Positions 24,775-33,703 of a stretch of 64,000 bases of DNA are shown one piece after another. Made by a program: the position numbers and the translations under genes. The notes beneath the pieces are model-generated. The model worked only from the letters and a program-made list of their open reading frames with translations, did no database searches and was not told the origin of the DNA. The DNA is from Candidatus Zixiibacteriota bacterium (GTDB lineage: Bacteria; Zixibacteria; MSB-5A5; GN15; PGXB01), in the NCBI GenBank assembly GCA_026397505.1, contig JAPLUR010000045.1, positions 1 through 64,000 of the forward strand, read 5' to 3'. Position 1 is the first letter of the stretch. The number at the start of each line of letters is the position of its first letter.

Positions 24775-26892
24775 ATGAGAAAACCCTCGATGAGCACCGC
24801 CGGGATTTCTATTTTCGTTGCCGTGATACTTATGGCCCTTTATTCTTCCGCATGGGCGGAGAAAGCCAATATTGCTGATATGGAATCGGTCTGCCGTAAC
24901 TGGCTGACCTACGTGACTTATTATAAGGGCGAATGGGGTGGTTCACCTGTTCCTGAGATTTCGTCGGTACAGGACCTCGTGGAAAATGATACTCTGCTGG
25001 CCAGAGTTTTCCTCATCAGGCCCAACGGTTATGTCGTTGTTCCGGTTCTCAAGGAATTGCCGCCGGTGCGAGCCTACTCCGATGAGAATGGGATCAATAT
25101 CAATGATCCCGAGGGATTCCCGGCATTGCTTCGGGAAGTCCTGCTTCATCGTATCCGCCTTTATGTTCAAATATACGGCAGTCTGGAGGCAACCCAACCG
25201 GATACCGGAGAGGTTCTTCTCGATCGCACCCAGCGCCAGGAATGGAATCGTTTTCAGACTAATTCTGATTTGTTTAAAGCGAACCTGTCAGCACAGAAAT
25301 ATCAGCCGATGGAACAATTCGGTCCGCTCCTGACCACCTCCTGGCACCAGGGATTTCCCTATAACAATTATTGCCCGGCCGGAGACGGCGGGCGAACCGT
25401 GGTCGGGTGCGTGGCGACAGCGACGGCGCAGATCCTGGCATACCACCGATGGCCATTGCAGGGAAGCGGCACCCATACTTATTGGTGGGGCGGCGACAAC
25501 TCATGCGGCGGGAGCTCGCCCGGAGCGCTGCTGACCGCCGATTATTCCGACCCCTATGATTGGGATAATATAGTTGATTACTGCAACAATCCGTGTCCGC
25601 CGGCCACCCAGAATGCCCTGGCCGAACTCTGCTCTGAAGTCGGGGTGGCATTCAATATGGAGTACGGCCGTTGCGGTTCCGGAGCTTATACCTCGGATGC
25701 GCAGAATGTTTTCCCGACCTATTTCCGCTATTTCAATCATATTCAACTGGAAAATCGCACCAGCTATTCCCAGACTGAATGGTCCGATTTGATTCGCACC
25801 GAGATTGCGGCCAACCGCCCCCTCCAGTATAGAATCATGAGTCATTCAATAGTTGCCGATGGCTGGCAGGAGGTCGGCAAAATTCCGCAGGTTCATATGA
25901 ATTACGGCTGGGCCGAAGGCCACACTACATGGTATAGTATTGATCAATTGTACTGCAACTGGCAGGGGTGTTCGTATTTGGAAGAATTCATGTTGACACA
26001 TATTGAGCCGGATCGCGGGCTGTTTTTCGCGGTTGATACTTCGTGGGGACAGGTGCCCATTCCGGTCAATTTCACCGGTACCAGCACCGTGCAGCCGGAT
26101 TCCTGGAAATGGGCATTCGGCGATGGTGATTCGGCGTTCGTGCAATCTCCAACACATCTCTATACCCGCGCGGGAAGATATAATGTAACCGTCCAGACAG
26201 CCACCGGCGGTGAAACAAAATCGTACACTATCACCAATTGTGTCACCGCTCTGGCCGATACGATGAGGATTCTTGATACGGAGGGTGAAGCCAATGCCGA
26301 GGTGGTTGTAACTATCTCCGGTTCAAACACAATTCCATTGCGGAGAATTATGATCCCCATTTCCTATGCCGGTCCTCTCGATCTGACTTATGACTCCTGC
26401 TCGGTGGTCGGTTGCCGCACGGAGACTTTTGACAAGAAGAATCCTATCAGTGACGATCCCACCAACAAGAGAATGACTTTCGCCGTTTATTGCAGCAGCA
26501 ACTCACTGCCCGATCTTGCTCCCGGCGACGGCCCGGTGCTCAAAGTCTATTTCAGACTTCCCGCTTATCCTAGCCAGAATGATTCCGCGTTAATAGAGCC
26601 GATTGAATATGATATGTATAAACCGCTTTTCGCCGGCCCGGCGCTCGAATACATTCCCGGACTGAGAGCCGGGATGGTCTGTCCCAGTTTTATGTGCGGT
26701 GATGCCAACAGCAGCGAAAATGTTAATATCAGCGACATTACCGCTCTCATAAATTACCTTTATCGCGACGGGACGGCGCCTCTGCCGGTGCGGGCCGCCG
26801 ATGTCAACAATTCCAATTCGGTCAATATCGCCGATGTCACCTATTTGATTAATTTTCTTTACAAGAGCGGCGCTCCATTAAAGTGCATGTAG
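24775..26892 (+). CDS. secreted C10-family cysteine peptidase with PKD and dockerin-like domains (copy 2)
   Basis: 705 residues from the ATG at 24775, which has GAGGAG just upstream and begins a normal signal peptide (MRKPSMSTAGISIFVAV). Catalytic Cys212 (VVGCVATATAQILAYHRWP) and His357 (SHSIVADGW) are present. PKD-like (VNFTGTSTVQPDSWKWAFGD), cohesin-like and dockerin-like (CGDANSSENVNISD) domains follow in the same order as copy 1, ending LKCM. A tandem duplication with copy 1 is clear from collinear identity along the whole length, though divergence is substantial. It is followed by a strong terminator. Confidence 0.9.
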   Translation: MRKPSMSTAGISIFVAVILMALYSSAWAEKANIADMESVCRNWLTYVTYYKGEWGGSPVPEISSVQDLVENDTLLARVFLIRPNGYVVVPVLKELPPVRAYSDENGININDPEGFPALLREVLLHRIRLYVQIYGSLEATQPDTGEVLLDRTQRQEWNRFQTNSDLFKANLSAQKYQPMEQFGPLLTTSWHQGFPYNNYCPAGDGGRTVVGCVATATAQILAYHRWPLQGSGTHTYWWGGDNSCGGSSPGALLTADYSDPYDWDNIVDYCNNPCPPATQNALAELCSEVGVAFNMEYGRCGSGAYTSDAQNVFPTYFRYFNHIQLENRTSYSQTEWSDLIRTEIAANRPLQYRIMSHSIVADGWQEVGKIPQVHMNYGWAEGHTTWYSIDQLYCNWQGCSYLEEFMLTHIEPDRGLFFAVDTSWGQVPIPVNFTGTSTVQPDSWKWAFGDGDSAFVQSPTHLYTRAGRYNVTVQTATGGETKSYTITNCVTALADTMRILDTEGEANAEVVVTISGSNTIPLRRIMIPISYAGPLDLTYDSCSVVGCRTETFDKKNPISDDPTNKRMTFAVYCSSNSLPDLAPGDGPVLKVYFRLPAYPSQNDSALIEPIEYDMYKPLFAGPALEYIPGLRAGMVCPSFMCGDANSSENVNISDITALINYLYRDGTAPLPVRAADVNNSNSVNIADVTYLINFLYKSGAPLKCM

Positions 26893-26914
26893 GATTAGAT
26901 AGAATCTGAATAAG

Positions 26915-26943
26915 AACGGTGGGATTCAAATCCCACCGTTTTT
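26915..26943 (+). terminator. intrinsic terminator of the secreted-peptidase cluster
   Basis: AACGGTGGGA (26915-26924) pairs perfectly with TCCCACCGTT (26931-26940) over a six-base loop and runs into TTTTT. It lies about 23 bases past the stop of the second C10 peptidase. Confidence 0.92.
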
Positions 26944-27001
26944 ATTCACCCTTTTCCGGTCAACACGCCGGTCGTCCCATACAATAAACCCGGCTCGCCG
27001 G

Positions 27002-27772
27002 CTACCGATCGGACAGCAGTGTCAGCACTGTCCGGGCATTAAGGCTGCCGTGCGCGAGAAGCGACATAGCCGAGCGGAGAAGCAACTGATTTCGTAGAAA
27101 ATTGGAATACTCAAGAATATAATCGGCATCGGTTATCTGTGATTCGGCCGCAGTCAGGTTCTGCGCCTCGACGCGGAGATTGACCAACTGAGACTCCAGG
27201 GCATATTTCTGCGTGGCGCCGATATCGGCGATTGCCTGATCGAGCCGTGATGTCGCTTCGTCAAGAGCAGTGATGGAATGCTCGGTACCGGCGGTTGTGG
27301 AAAAATCTATCTCCTGAAGACTCTGCACATGCGTCACTGAACCGGCCGAACCGTCAAGCAGTTTCTGTTTTCCAAAGGAGGTCTCGGATATAATCCGGTT
27401 ATAAGATTGCACCAGATTATCCGCCTCGCTCTGATAAGCCTCAAGCATTTTCCCGTCATTCACCGCGCCATTGGCGGCCCCGACCGCCAGAGAGCGTATT
27501 TCGGTGAGAATACTTCGCAACTGCTCCAGGGCCGAATCGGCGGTTTGATACTTACTGATGGCGACAGATATATTTGCAATTTCCTGATTGAGCGATGCAA
27601 TCCGCGCCCGCATCTGCACCGAAATGACCAACCCGGACGGATCATCGTGAGCGAAATTTATCCTCATCCCCGAGGATAGTTTCTCCATCGAGTCCAGCAT
27701 GAGGACAAGCCGCAGGTCGGCATTTCTCCAGACGCCGAGGGACGAGATATTATTCTGAATAGCCAGGCCCAT
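27002..27772 (-). CDS. fliC: flagellin, short form
   Basis: 256 residues, starting at the ATG at 27772 with GGAGG five bases upstream; the longer reading lacks a site. The conserved N-terminal D0/D1 part (NNISSLGVWRNADLR, LDSMEKLSSGMRINFAHDD, ISVQMRARIASLNQE) is joined through a short centre to the C-terminal D1/D0 part (LDQAIADIGATQKYALESQ, NLTAAESQITDADYILEYSNF). There is almost no variable D2/D3 region. The extreme C terminus (LLAHGSLNARTVLTLLSDR) departs from the usual QAN-x-x-x-x-x-x-L-x-L-L pattern and ends in a charged tail. No other flagellar gene lies in the window. Confidence 0.85.
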   Translation of the reverse strand: MGLAIQNNISSLGVWRNADLRLVLMLDSMEKLSSGMRINFAHDDPSGLVISVQMRARIASLNQEIANISVAISKYQTADSALEQLRSILTEIRSLAVGAANGAVNDGKMLEAYQSEADNLVQSYNRIISETSFGKQKLLDGSAGSVTHVQSLQEIDFSTTAGTEHSITALDEATSRLDQAIADIGATQKYALESQLVNLRVEAQNLTAAESQITDADYILEYSNFLRNQLLLRSAMSLLAHGSLNARTVLTLLSDR

Positions 27773-27947
27773 ATCAACCTCCCTGTTAAATAGTGATCGG
27801 ACAGGCATCACCAGAATAAAGATATGCAATCGCAATGCCGTCCGTAACACATCAATAACCACTGTAGCAACAAAGTGTTAGCGATGGCGGAGTTCGGGAT
27901 AGAGTTGACCGATATGGCCTTTTCCCTATACTTTATGGCGTAATACA

Positions 27948-27980
27948 AACCGCCGGCCGGGTAGAGAGACCGGCGGTTTG
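27948..27980 (-). terminator. hairpin after ftsZ
   Basis: AAACCGCCGG (27948-27957) pairs perfectly with CCGGCGGTTT (27971-27980) around a 13-base loop, 33 bases past the ftsZ stop as read on the minus strand. The following minus-strand sequence has only a short U-poor run, so termination may be weak. Position favours an operon end for the division cluster. Confidence 0.55.
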
Positions 27981-28012
27981 GGTGTGGAGGAACCGAGTGG
28001 GCTTATAATATT

Positions 28013-29194
28013 CTATTCGTCAAGACGCCGGATATAAGCCGGTATCTTGCGATTCTCATCCTCAAAATTCGGAATGCGACTACGATGGCCATTGCCGCCG
28101 TTGCCGCCGACTACTTTCCGCAGAGGGTATGCGGTGTGCTCGGGAAACAGCGACATGATTTTGGCCGGAGTTGAGGCCGGGATAAAATCCTTCTTTTCCT
28201 CAAGTACCGTAGTCTCGGCCGCAGGGCCAAAGCCGGTAGCGATAACGGTCACACGCATCTTGTCGTTCATGCTCGGGTCGATGACGGCGCCAAAAATAAT
28301 ATTGGCCTCGGCGCCGGCCGCCTGATAGACGATCGAGGTCGCGGTGTTGACATCAAAGAGAGTCATATCTTCGCCGCCGGTGACGTTAATCAACACCCCT
28401 TTGGCGCCGGAGATACAGACATTCTCAAGAAGCGGCGAGGAAATCGCCTGCTTGGCGGCGGTCTCGGCGCGCTCCTCACCGGTGCCGAATCCGGTACCCA
28501 TCAGAGCGCCGCCCTTTTCCAGCATGACGGTCCGGACATCGGCAAAGTCGCAATTGATCAGACCCGGAATCGTTATCAATTCGGAAATGCCTTTGGTCGC
28601 CTGATGCAGTACTTCATCGGCAAAGCTGAAGGCCTGTGTCAGACGGGTTGACTTATCCACGATGGAGAGCAGTCGCTCATTGGGAATGGCGACAAGGGTA
28701 TCGGCTTTTTCTTTGAGCTCGCGGACGCCTGCTTCCGCCTTTTCATTACGGCGCTGTCCCTCAAATTTGAACGGGCGGGTGACGATGGCCACTGTCAAAG
28801 CCCCGTTCTCGCGGGCGATTTCGGCGACCACCGGCGCCGCACCGGTACCGGTTCCGCCACCCATACCGGCGGTGATAAAGACCATATCGGCTCCAGCCAG
28901 TGCGGCCGCAACCTCGTCCCGGTCTTCATCTATAGCTTTTCTTCCGATATCGGGATTGGCGCCGGCGCCAAGCCCTTTGGTGAGTCTCTTGCCGATCTGG
29001 ATTTTTTTGCCGGCCAGGTTGCTTTCCAGAACCTGGGCGTCGGTGTTGATGGCAATGAATTCCACCCCCGAGAGCCCGGCCTCAATCATTCGGCTGATGG
29101 CATTGCCGCCGCCGCCGCCGACGCCAACCACTTTGATTTTGGCGAAATTATTCGAATCATCGTCAAAATCAAATTTCAAAGTTTCCTCATTCAT
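28013..29194 (-). CDS. ftsZ: cell division GTPase FtsZ
   Basis: A 393-residue tubulin homologue forming the division ring. The G-box is [13 protein letters not shown], the N-terminal nucleotide loop is [12 protein letters not shown], and [13 protein letters not shown] is the T7 synergy loop. The C-terminal peptide [11 protein letters not shown] is the conserved tail that binds FtsA. A linker of roughly 50 residues joins the core to the tail. It lies 21 bases after ftsA, the last gene of the division cluster. Confidence 0.98.
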   Translation of the reverse strand: MNEETLKFDFDDDSNNFAKIKVVGVGGGGGNAISRMIEAGLSGVEFIAINTDAQVLESNLAGKKIQIGKRLTKGLGAGANPDIGRKAIDEDRDEVAAALAGADMVFITAGMGGGTGTGAAPVVAEIARENGALTVAIVTRPFKFEGQRRNEKAEAGVRELKEKADTLVAIPNERLLSIVDKSTRLTQAFSFADEVLHQATKGISELITIPGLINCDFADVRTVMLEKGGALMGTGFGTGEERAETAAKQAISSPLLENVCISGAKGVLINVTGGEDMTLFDVNTATSIVYQAAGAEANIIFGAVIDPSMNDKMRVTVIATGFGPAAETTVLEEKKDFIPASTPAKIMSLFPEHTAYPLRKVVGGNGGNGHRSRIPNFEDENRKIPAYIRRLDE

Positions 29195-29215
29195 CGGTTA
29201 CTCCTCCATGATTTA

Positions 29216-30439
29216 TTAAAAATTTCCTGAAAACCAATCTTCCATTTTTCTAAAGAATCCGCGCAGTCCGCCCCGCCTTTTCGCCTGTCCTGTCCCGTGC
29301 CGGAAACCGTAATTCACCAGGCCCACGGCCGTGGCGTATTCCGGATTGACAATTGTCACGGGCAATCCCTCAATGCCGGCCGGGATGCCCAGCTTGACCG
29401 GCATATTTAGTATCTGCTCGGCCAGTTCCACCACCCCGGGTAGCAGGGCGCCGCCACCGGTCAGAATGACACCGGCCGCCAGAGCATCGGGAGGATTTGC
29501 CTTTTTGATTTCCCGCGACGCCAGCGAAAGTATTTCCTCCATTCTCGGCTCGATAATCGAGGCCAGAACATTACGGGAGATGCTTCGCGGCGCTCTTCCC
29601 ATAACGCCGCTCACCTCGATCATTTCATCCGCATCAACCATCGAGGTCAGCGCCGCGCCATGCACCAGTTTCAGCCGCTCCGCCTGTTCGACCGCCGTCC
29701 GCAGTCCGATTGTAATATCATTGGTGACATTCTTACCGCCCAGAGGAACGACCCCGGAATGTCGAATGGAACCGTCGAAGAAAATCGCCACATCGGTCAG
29801 ATCGCCGCCGATATCGAGCAATACCACCCCCATTTCCTGCTCCTCGCTGCTGATCGTGGCGTACGATGCGGCCAGCGACTGCAGCACCAGATGATCCGCT
29901 CCGATTTCGCACCTTTCCAGAGAGCGGTAGACATTTTTTGCCGAAGTCACCGCGGCGGTGACAATATGAACCTCGACCTCCAGCCGGACACCGGTCATGC
30001 CGACCGGATTCTTGATCCCCGGCTGCTCATCAATGGTGTACTGCTGCGGAAGGACATGGATAATTTCGCGGTCGGCCGGAATTGCCACGGCGCTGGCCGC
30101 CTCGATCGCTTTGTCGACATCGGTCTGGGTGATTTCGCTGTCGGAACGGGAAACCCCTATCACCCCCTGGCTGTTGACCGATTTGATATGATCCCCGGCA
30201 ATACCGGCAACGGCCGATTCGATATGAACGGCGGCCATCAACTCGGCATCCTCAACTGCCCTGGATATGGACTGTACCGTCTTTTCCATATTCACCACGA
30301 CACCACGGCGAAGACCGACCGCCGGTGCAATGCCGTAGCCGAGGAAGATCGGCAATCCTTTCTCGTCGCTCTCGGTAATGAGAGCGCGGATTTTGGTCGT
30401 ACCGATATCAATTCCGGTTATGATTCTTTTTTCTGGCAT
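29216..30439 (-). CDS. ftsA: cell division protein FtsA
   Basis: A 407-residue actin-like protein that anchors FtsZ to the membrane. The start at 30439 (MPEKRIITGIDIGTTKIRAL) is chosen since family members begin just before the phosphate-1 loop; upstream residues would overlap ftsQ further. VVLLDIGGDLTDVAIF is phosphate 2. The basic amphipathic end (GLRGFFRKMEDWFSGNF) is the membrane-targeting helix. It overlaps ftsQ by 22 bases. Confidence 0.96.
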   Translation of the reverse strand: MPEKRIITGIDIGTTKIRALITESDEKGLPIFLGYGIAPAVGLRRGVVVNMEKTVQSISRAVEDAELMAAVHIESAVAGIAGDHIKSVNSQGVIGVSRSDSEITQTDVDKAIEAASAVAIPADREIIHVLPQQYTIDEQPGIKNPVGMTGVRLEVEVHIVTAAVTSAKNVYRSLERCEIGADHLVLQSLAASYATISSEEQEMGVVLLDIGGDLTDVAIFFDGSIRHSGVVPLGGKNVTNDITIGLRTAVEQAERLKLVHGAALTSMVDADEMIEVSGVMGRAPRSISRNVLASIIEPRMEEILSLASREIKKANPPDALAAGVILTGGGALLPGVVELAEQILNMPVKLGIPAGIEGLPVTIVNPEYATAVGLVNYGFRHGTGQAKRRGGLRGFFRKMEDWFSGNF

Positions 30440-31158
30440 TTCTTCTTTGTCGCTACAATTTGTCCCTCGGTGCGAAAATCGAGGCTTGTTATCTCGCGCA
30501 GTTCCGGGCCACAATCCAACACGAAATTTCTCAACCCGGCTATCCCCCGGTACAGCCCCCCCGCCTGCATTAACAGGTGAAAGGGAATTCCATCCATAAA
30601 GACGGTGATGGAATCGCCGTCGGATAGATCCACGGTTGAAAGAATATGATAGAAATCGGGATCATCGGTTTTTATCTTCTGCAACTGCCTTATGATGAGT
30701 CCCAGATGCGGATACTCGGGCTTCTGATAAAAGGGGCATCTTTTCAGGCCGGTTATCAGAGGTAAATCGATATCTTCCCCCGGTCTTTCATACGGAATCA
30801 GCCTGCCGCGATCGTCGATTCCATAAATGGATCGCTTGTCCTCGCCGAGCGCCAGCGCCACCGGCTTTACATCGTTCACTCTGATGGTAAGCCCGTTCGG
30901 CAGATTGTAATCAACTTGCACTCTGGTGACCGATTGCATGGCCATAAGATAATCGACGGCATTTTCAACCGGAGCCAGAAGCAAATTCTGTCCCAGAGCG
31001 AGATTAAAATTATCGACCTGTCCGGCATACGCATCGGGTACAACTGTCACGTTTTCTAACAGAAAGAATTTGGTGTAGTAAGCCGCCGCCGCCGCACCTG
31101 CCAGCAGCACCACCATAAGCAGCATCACGGTAAAAGGCCAGCGGACTCGCAGACTCAT
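30418..31158 (-). CDS. ftsQ: cell division protein FtsQ/DivIB
   Basis: A 246-residue bitopic protein: short cytoplasmic start, one transmembrane helix (about 8-28, Ala/Val/Leu-rich), a POTRA-like segment (FFLLENVTVVPDAYAG to NGLTIRVNDVKPVA) and a beta domain (IYGIDDRGRLIPYE). It links FtsL to the synthase complex. The assignment rests on topology, the POTRA pattern and the position between murC and ftsA. It overlaps murC by four bases (ATGA). Confidence 0.9.
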   Translation of the reverse strand: MSLRVRWPFTVMLLMVVLLAGAAAAAYYTKFFLLENVTVVPDAYAGQVDNFNLALGQNLLLAPVENAVDYLMAMQSVTRVQVDYNLPNGLTIRVNDVKPVALALGEDKRSIYGIDDRGRLIPYERPGEDIDLPLITGLKRCPFYQKPEYPHLGLIIRQLQKIKTDDPDFYHILSTVDLSDGDSITVFMDGIPFHLLMQAGGLYRGIAGLRNFVLDCGPELREITSLDFRTEGQIVATKKKCQKKES

Positions 31159-32576
31159 CGCTTTTCTATTCCTCTCACTATCTCCGGGTTGATCCGCGTG
31201 ATACTTCCGGCGCCAATGGTAATTATCATATCGCCGGAACGAATCGTTTTAAGTACTTCACCCACCGCATTCTCTTTGGGACCGACATAATGTATGTTGT
31301 TATACCCCATCTGAAGCGCGCAGCGGCTGATCATCTCGGAGGTAACGCCCTCTATCGGCTTCTCGCGCGCCGGATAGATATCAACCAGATAGGCGATATC
31401 GGCCAGATGGAGCACCTCGGCAAATTCCCGATAGAACTGCCGCGTGCGGCTGAAGAGATGAGGCTGGAAGACAGCAATCACGCGGCGGTTGTACGAGGTT
31501 CGGGCGGTTTCCAGAGTGGCCCGAATTTCGGTCGGGTGGTGAGCATAATCATCAATCACCATGATATTGCCGGTGATACTCTTGATTTCGAAGCGGCGGT
31601 CAACCCCGCGGAATTTGAGCAGGGCATCGGCAACGGTTTCGAACTTTACCTCCAGCTCCGACACGGCCGCAATCGCGGCCAGGGCATTGAGGACATTGTG
31701 CCGTCCGGGAACATGCAATTCGATCTGCCCGAGAAGTGTCTCCCGCTTGAAAACGGAAAAGCGCGATCCGCCCTCGAAATACCGGACATCGGCGGCGCGA
31801 TAATCGGCCCCATCCGAAAATCCGAAACTCACCGCTGCCCGACCGATGCGATCGTGCAGCCGGAGCAGAGTGGGATCGTCCATGCAATAAACAACCAGAC
31901 CGTAAAACGGTACCCGGTTCATATAAGTCAAAAAAGAATTCTCCAGATCTTCCATGCCGTCATAGCAATCGAGATGATCCGCTTCGATATTGGTGATTAC
32001 CGCCATGGAGGGAAACATGGAAAGGAACGAGCGGTCATATTCATCGGCTTCAGCCACCAGATAATCGCCGGCGCCGAGCGTTGCCCCCGAGCCGGTTCCG
32101 GCAACAATGCCGCCGACAATAACGGTCGGTTCCAGACGGGCATCCGTCATAATCTTGCCGATCATTGATGTAGTCGTAGTCTTGCCGTGCGTGCCCGCAA
32201 TGCCGATGGAATATTTCAGTCGCATCAACTCTCCCAGCATTTCCGCCCGCTTGATAACGGGAATGCCGCGCCGCTTGGCCTCGACTACTTCGGGGTTGTC
32301 GGCGCTGACCGCCGATGAGATAACAACCACATTGGCATTACCGATATTGGCTCCGTCATGGCCCTCGAATATCCGCACGCCCAGCTGATCCAGATGCGCG
32401 GTGACTTCGCTGTGCGACAGGTCGGAGCCGCTCACTGTGTAGCCGAGATTATGGAGGATTTCGGCGATGCCCGACATCCCGGCGCCGCCGATTCCGACAA
32501 AAAACAGTTCTCTGAATTTTCCGAATATCATCTTCTTGCCTTCAAATTTTGGTTGTACCGCAATCCCTGCTTTCAA
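31155..32576 (-). CDS. murC: UDP-N-acetylmuramate--L-alanine ligase
   Basis: A 473-residue cytoplasmic ligase adding L-Ala to UDP-MurNAc. FVGIGGAGMSGIAEIL is the Rossmann start, IAGTHGKTTTTSMIGKI the ATP loop and NIEADHLDCY a catalytic segment. The start is taken as the TTG at 32576, overlapping the murG stop, because AAGGAG lies six bases before it; an ATG 15 codons later (32531) has a weaker site and is the alternative. It lies between murG and ftsQ. Confidence 0.96.
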   Translation of the reverse strand: MKAGIAVQPKFEGKKMIFGKFRELFFVGIGGAGMSGIAEILHNLGYTVSGSDLSHSEVTAHLDQLGVRIFEGHDGANIGNANVVVISSAVSADNPEVVEAKRRGIPVIKRAEMLGELMRLKYSIGIAGTHGKTTTTSMIGKIMTDARLEPTVIVGGIVAGTGSGATLGAGDYLVAEADEYDRSFLSMFPSMAVITNIEADHLDCYDGMEDLENSFLTYMNRVPFYGLVVYCMDDPTLLRLHDRIGRAAVSFGFSDGADYRAADVRYFEGGSRFSVFKRETLLGQIELHVPGRHNVLNALAAIAAVSELEVKFETVADALLKFRGVDRRFEIKSITGNIMVIDDYAHHPTEIRATLETARTSYNRRVIAVFQPHLFSRTRQFYREFAEVLHLADIAYLVDIYPAREKPIEGVTSEMISRCALQMGYNNIHYVGPKENAVGEVLKTIRSGDMIITIGAGSITRINPEIVRGIEKR

Positions 32577-33703
32577 GAGGCACTCCTTCTGATGTTGATC
32601 AACTGAAAGATTTCGTCGACAATCAAATCGGCGGCGCTGCGGGAGCGCTTGTCGCGAAGGCGCGCGGTTGCCTGCGCCATCCGATCACGTTCCCCGTTTT
32701 CAAAAAGCCTCACCGTTTCGCCGAGCAGATTCACCTTATCCAGTTCGCCATCATCGAAAATAACCGCCGCACCACATTCCTTGAAAACCGCCGCATTTTT
32801 CCGCTGGTGATCGCCGGCGGCAAAGGGATAAGGAATGAGAACCGACGGCAGACCGGCGGCGGTGATTTCGGCCAGTGTCAGAGCCCCCGCCCGGGCAATA
32901 ACCATATCGGCGGCAGCATAGGCCATCTCGATGCGATCGGTAAACGGAAAAAGGGAGCGGCCGGGGACCTTGCCGCCCGCATGTGCGGCCACTTCCTTGT
33001 AATCCCTTTCTCCCGTTTGCCAGATGATTTGATAATTATCAGCCAGACCCTGCAGATTTTTTAAAATGTTTCGGTTAATAGCCGAGGCGCCCTGGCTGCC
33101 GCCGAGTATCAATATGACTTTTATATCCGGTGATGCATATCCAAAATGATTCCTTCCTTCTTCTCGGGAAACTCTTCCGATGATTTCCTTAATGGGATTG
33201 CCGGTCTCTACAGTACGGCTCTTCCTACCCAGATATTCGGCCGCGGCGCCAAATCCCAGAAAGACCCGGTTGACTCTTGAGGCCAGCTGCCGGGTGGTTA
33301 CACCCGGATAGGAGTTCTGCTCCTGAATTACCCGCGGCCGATTCAAAAGCGCCGCCGCCATGATCACCGGTCCCATCACATAGCCGCCGGTCCCAATGAC
33401 GATATCGGGATGAAAGCGGTGCATGAGCCGAAGAGATTTTATGACCGCTCCTACCAGCAGGAATGGCACCAATAAATTGGCCGGAGATAGAGAGCGTGCC
33501 ATGCCGCGGATATTAATCAAGACCAGAGGATATCCCAGTTTTTCCCTCATTCGATATTCCAGACCACGGCGCGTCCCGACAAAAATGAAATCCGGCTCAT
33601 ATTCGGGAACCAGCCGTGATTTCAGTTTTTCGGCAATAGCCAGCGCCGGTATCAGATGTCCGCCGGTACCGCCTCCGGCAAAGATGACTTTCACCTTTTT
33701 CAC
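32573..33703 (-). CDS. murG: UDP-GlcNAc--lipid I N-acetylglucosaminyltransferase
   Basis: A 376-residue GT28 enzyme that turns lipid I into lipid II on the inner face of the membrane. GGGTGGHLIPALAIAEKL is the N-terminal glycine loop, VIQEQNSYPGVTTRQLA and LGGSQGASAIN are family motifs, and ITAAGLPSVLIPYPFAAGDHQ is the donor site. It overlaps ftsW by four bases. Confidence 0.97.
   Translation of the reverse strand: MKKVKVIFAGGGTGGHLIPALAIAEKLKSRLVPEYEPDFIFVGTRRGLEYRMREKLGYPLVLINIRGMARSLSPANLLVPFLLVGAVIKSLRLMHRFHPDIVIGTGGYVMGPVIMAAALLNRPRVIQEQNSYPGVTTRQLASRVNRVFLGFGAAAEYLGRKSRTVETGNPIKEIIGRVSREEGRNHFGYASPDIKVILILGGSQGASAINRNILKNLQGLADNYQIIWQTGERDYKEVAAHAGGKVPGRSLFPFTDRIEMAYAAADMVIARAGALTLAEITAAGLPSVLIPYPFAAGDHQRKNAAVFKECGAAVIFDDGELDKVNLLGETVRLFENGERDRMAQATARLRDKRSRSAADLIVDEIFQLINIRRSAS

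Noticed and set aside
29660-30580. 306-residue plus-strand open frame opposite ftsA/ftsQ
   Set aside because: No ribosome-binding site or domain; antisense to well-supported division genes.
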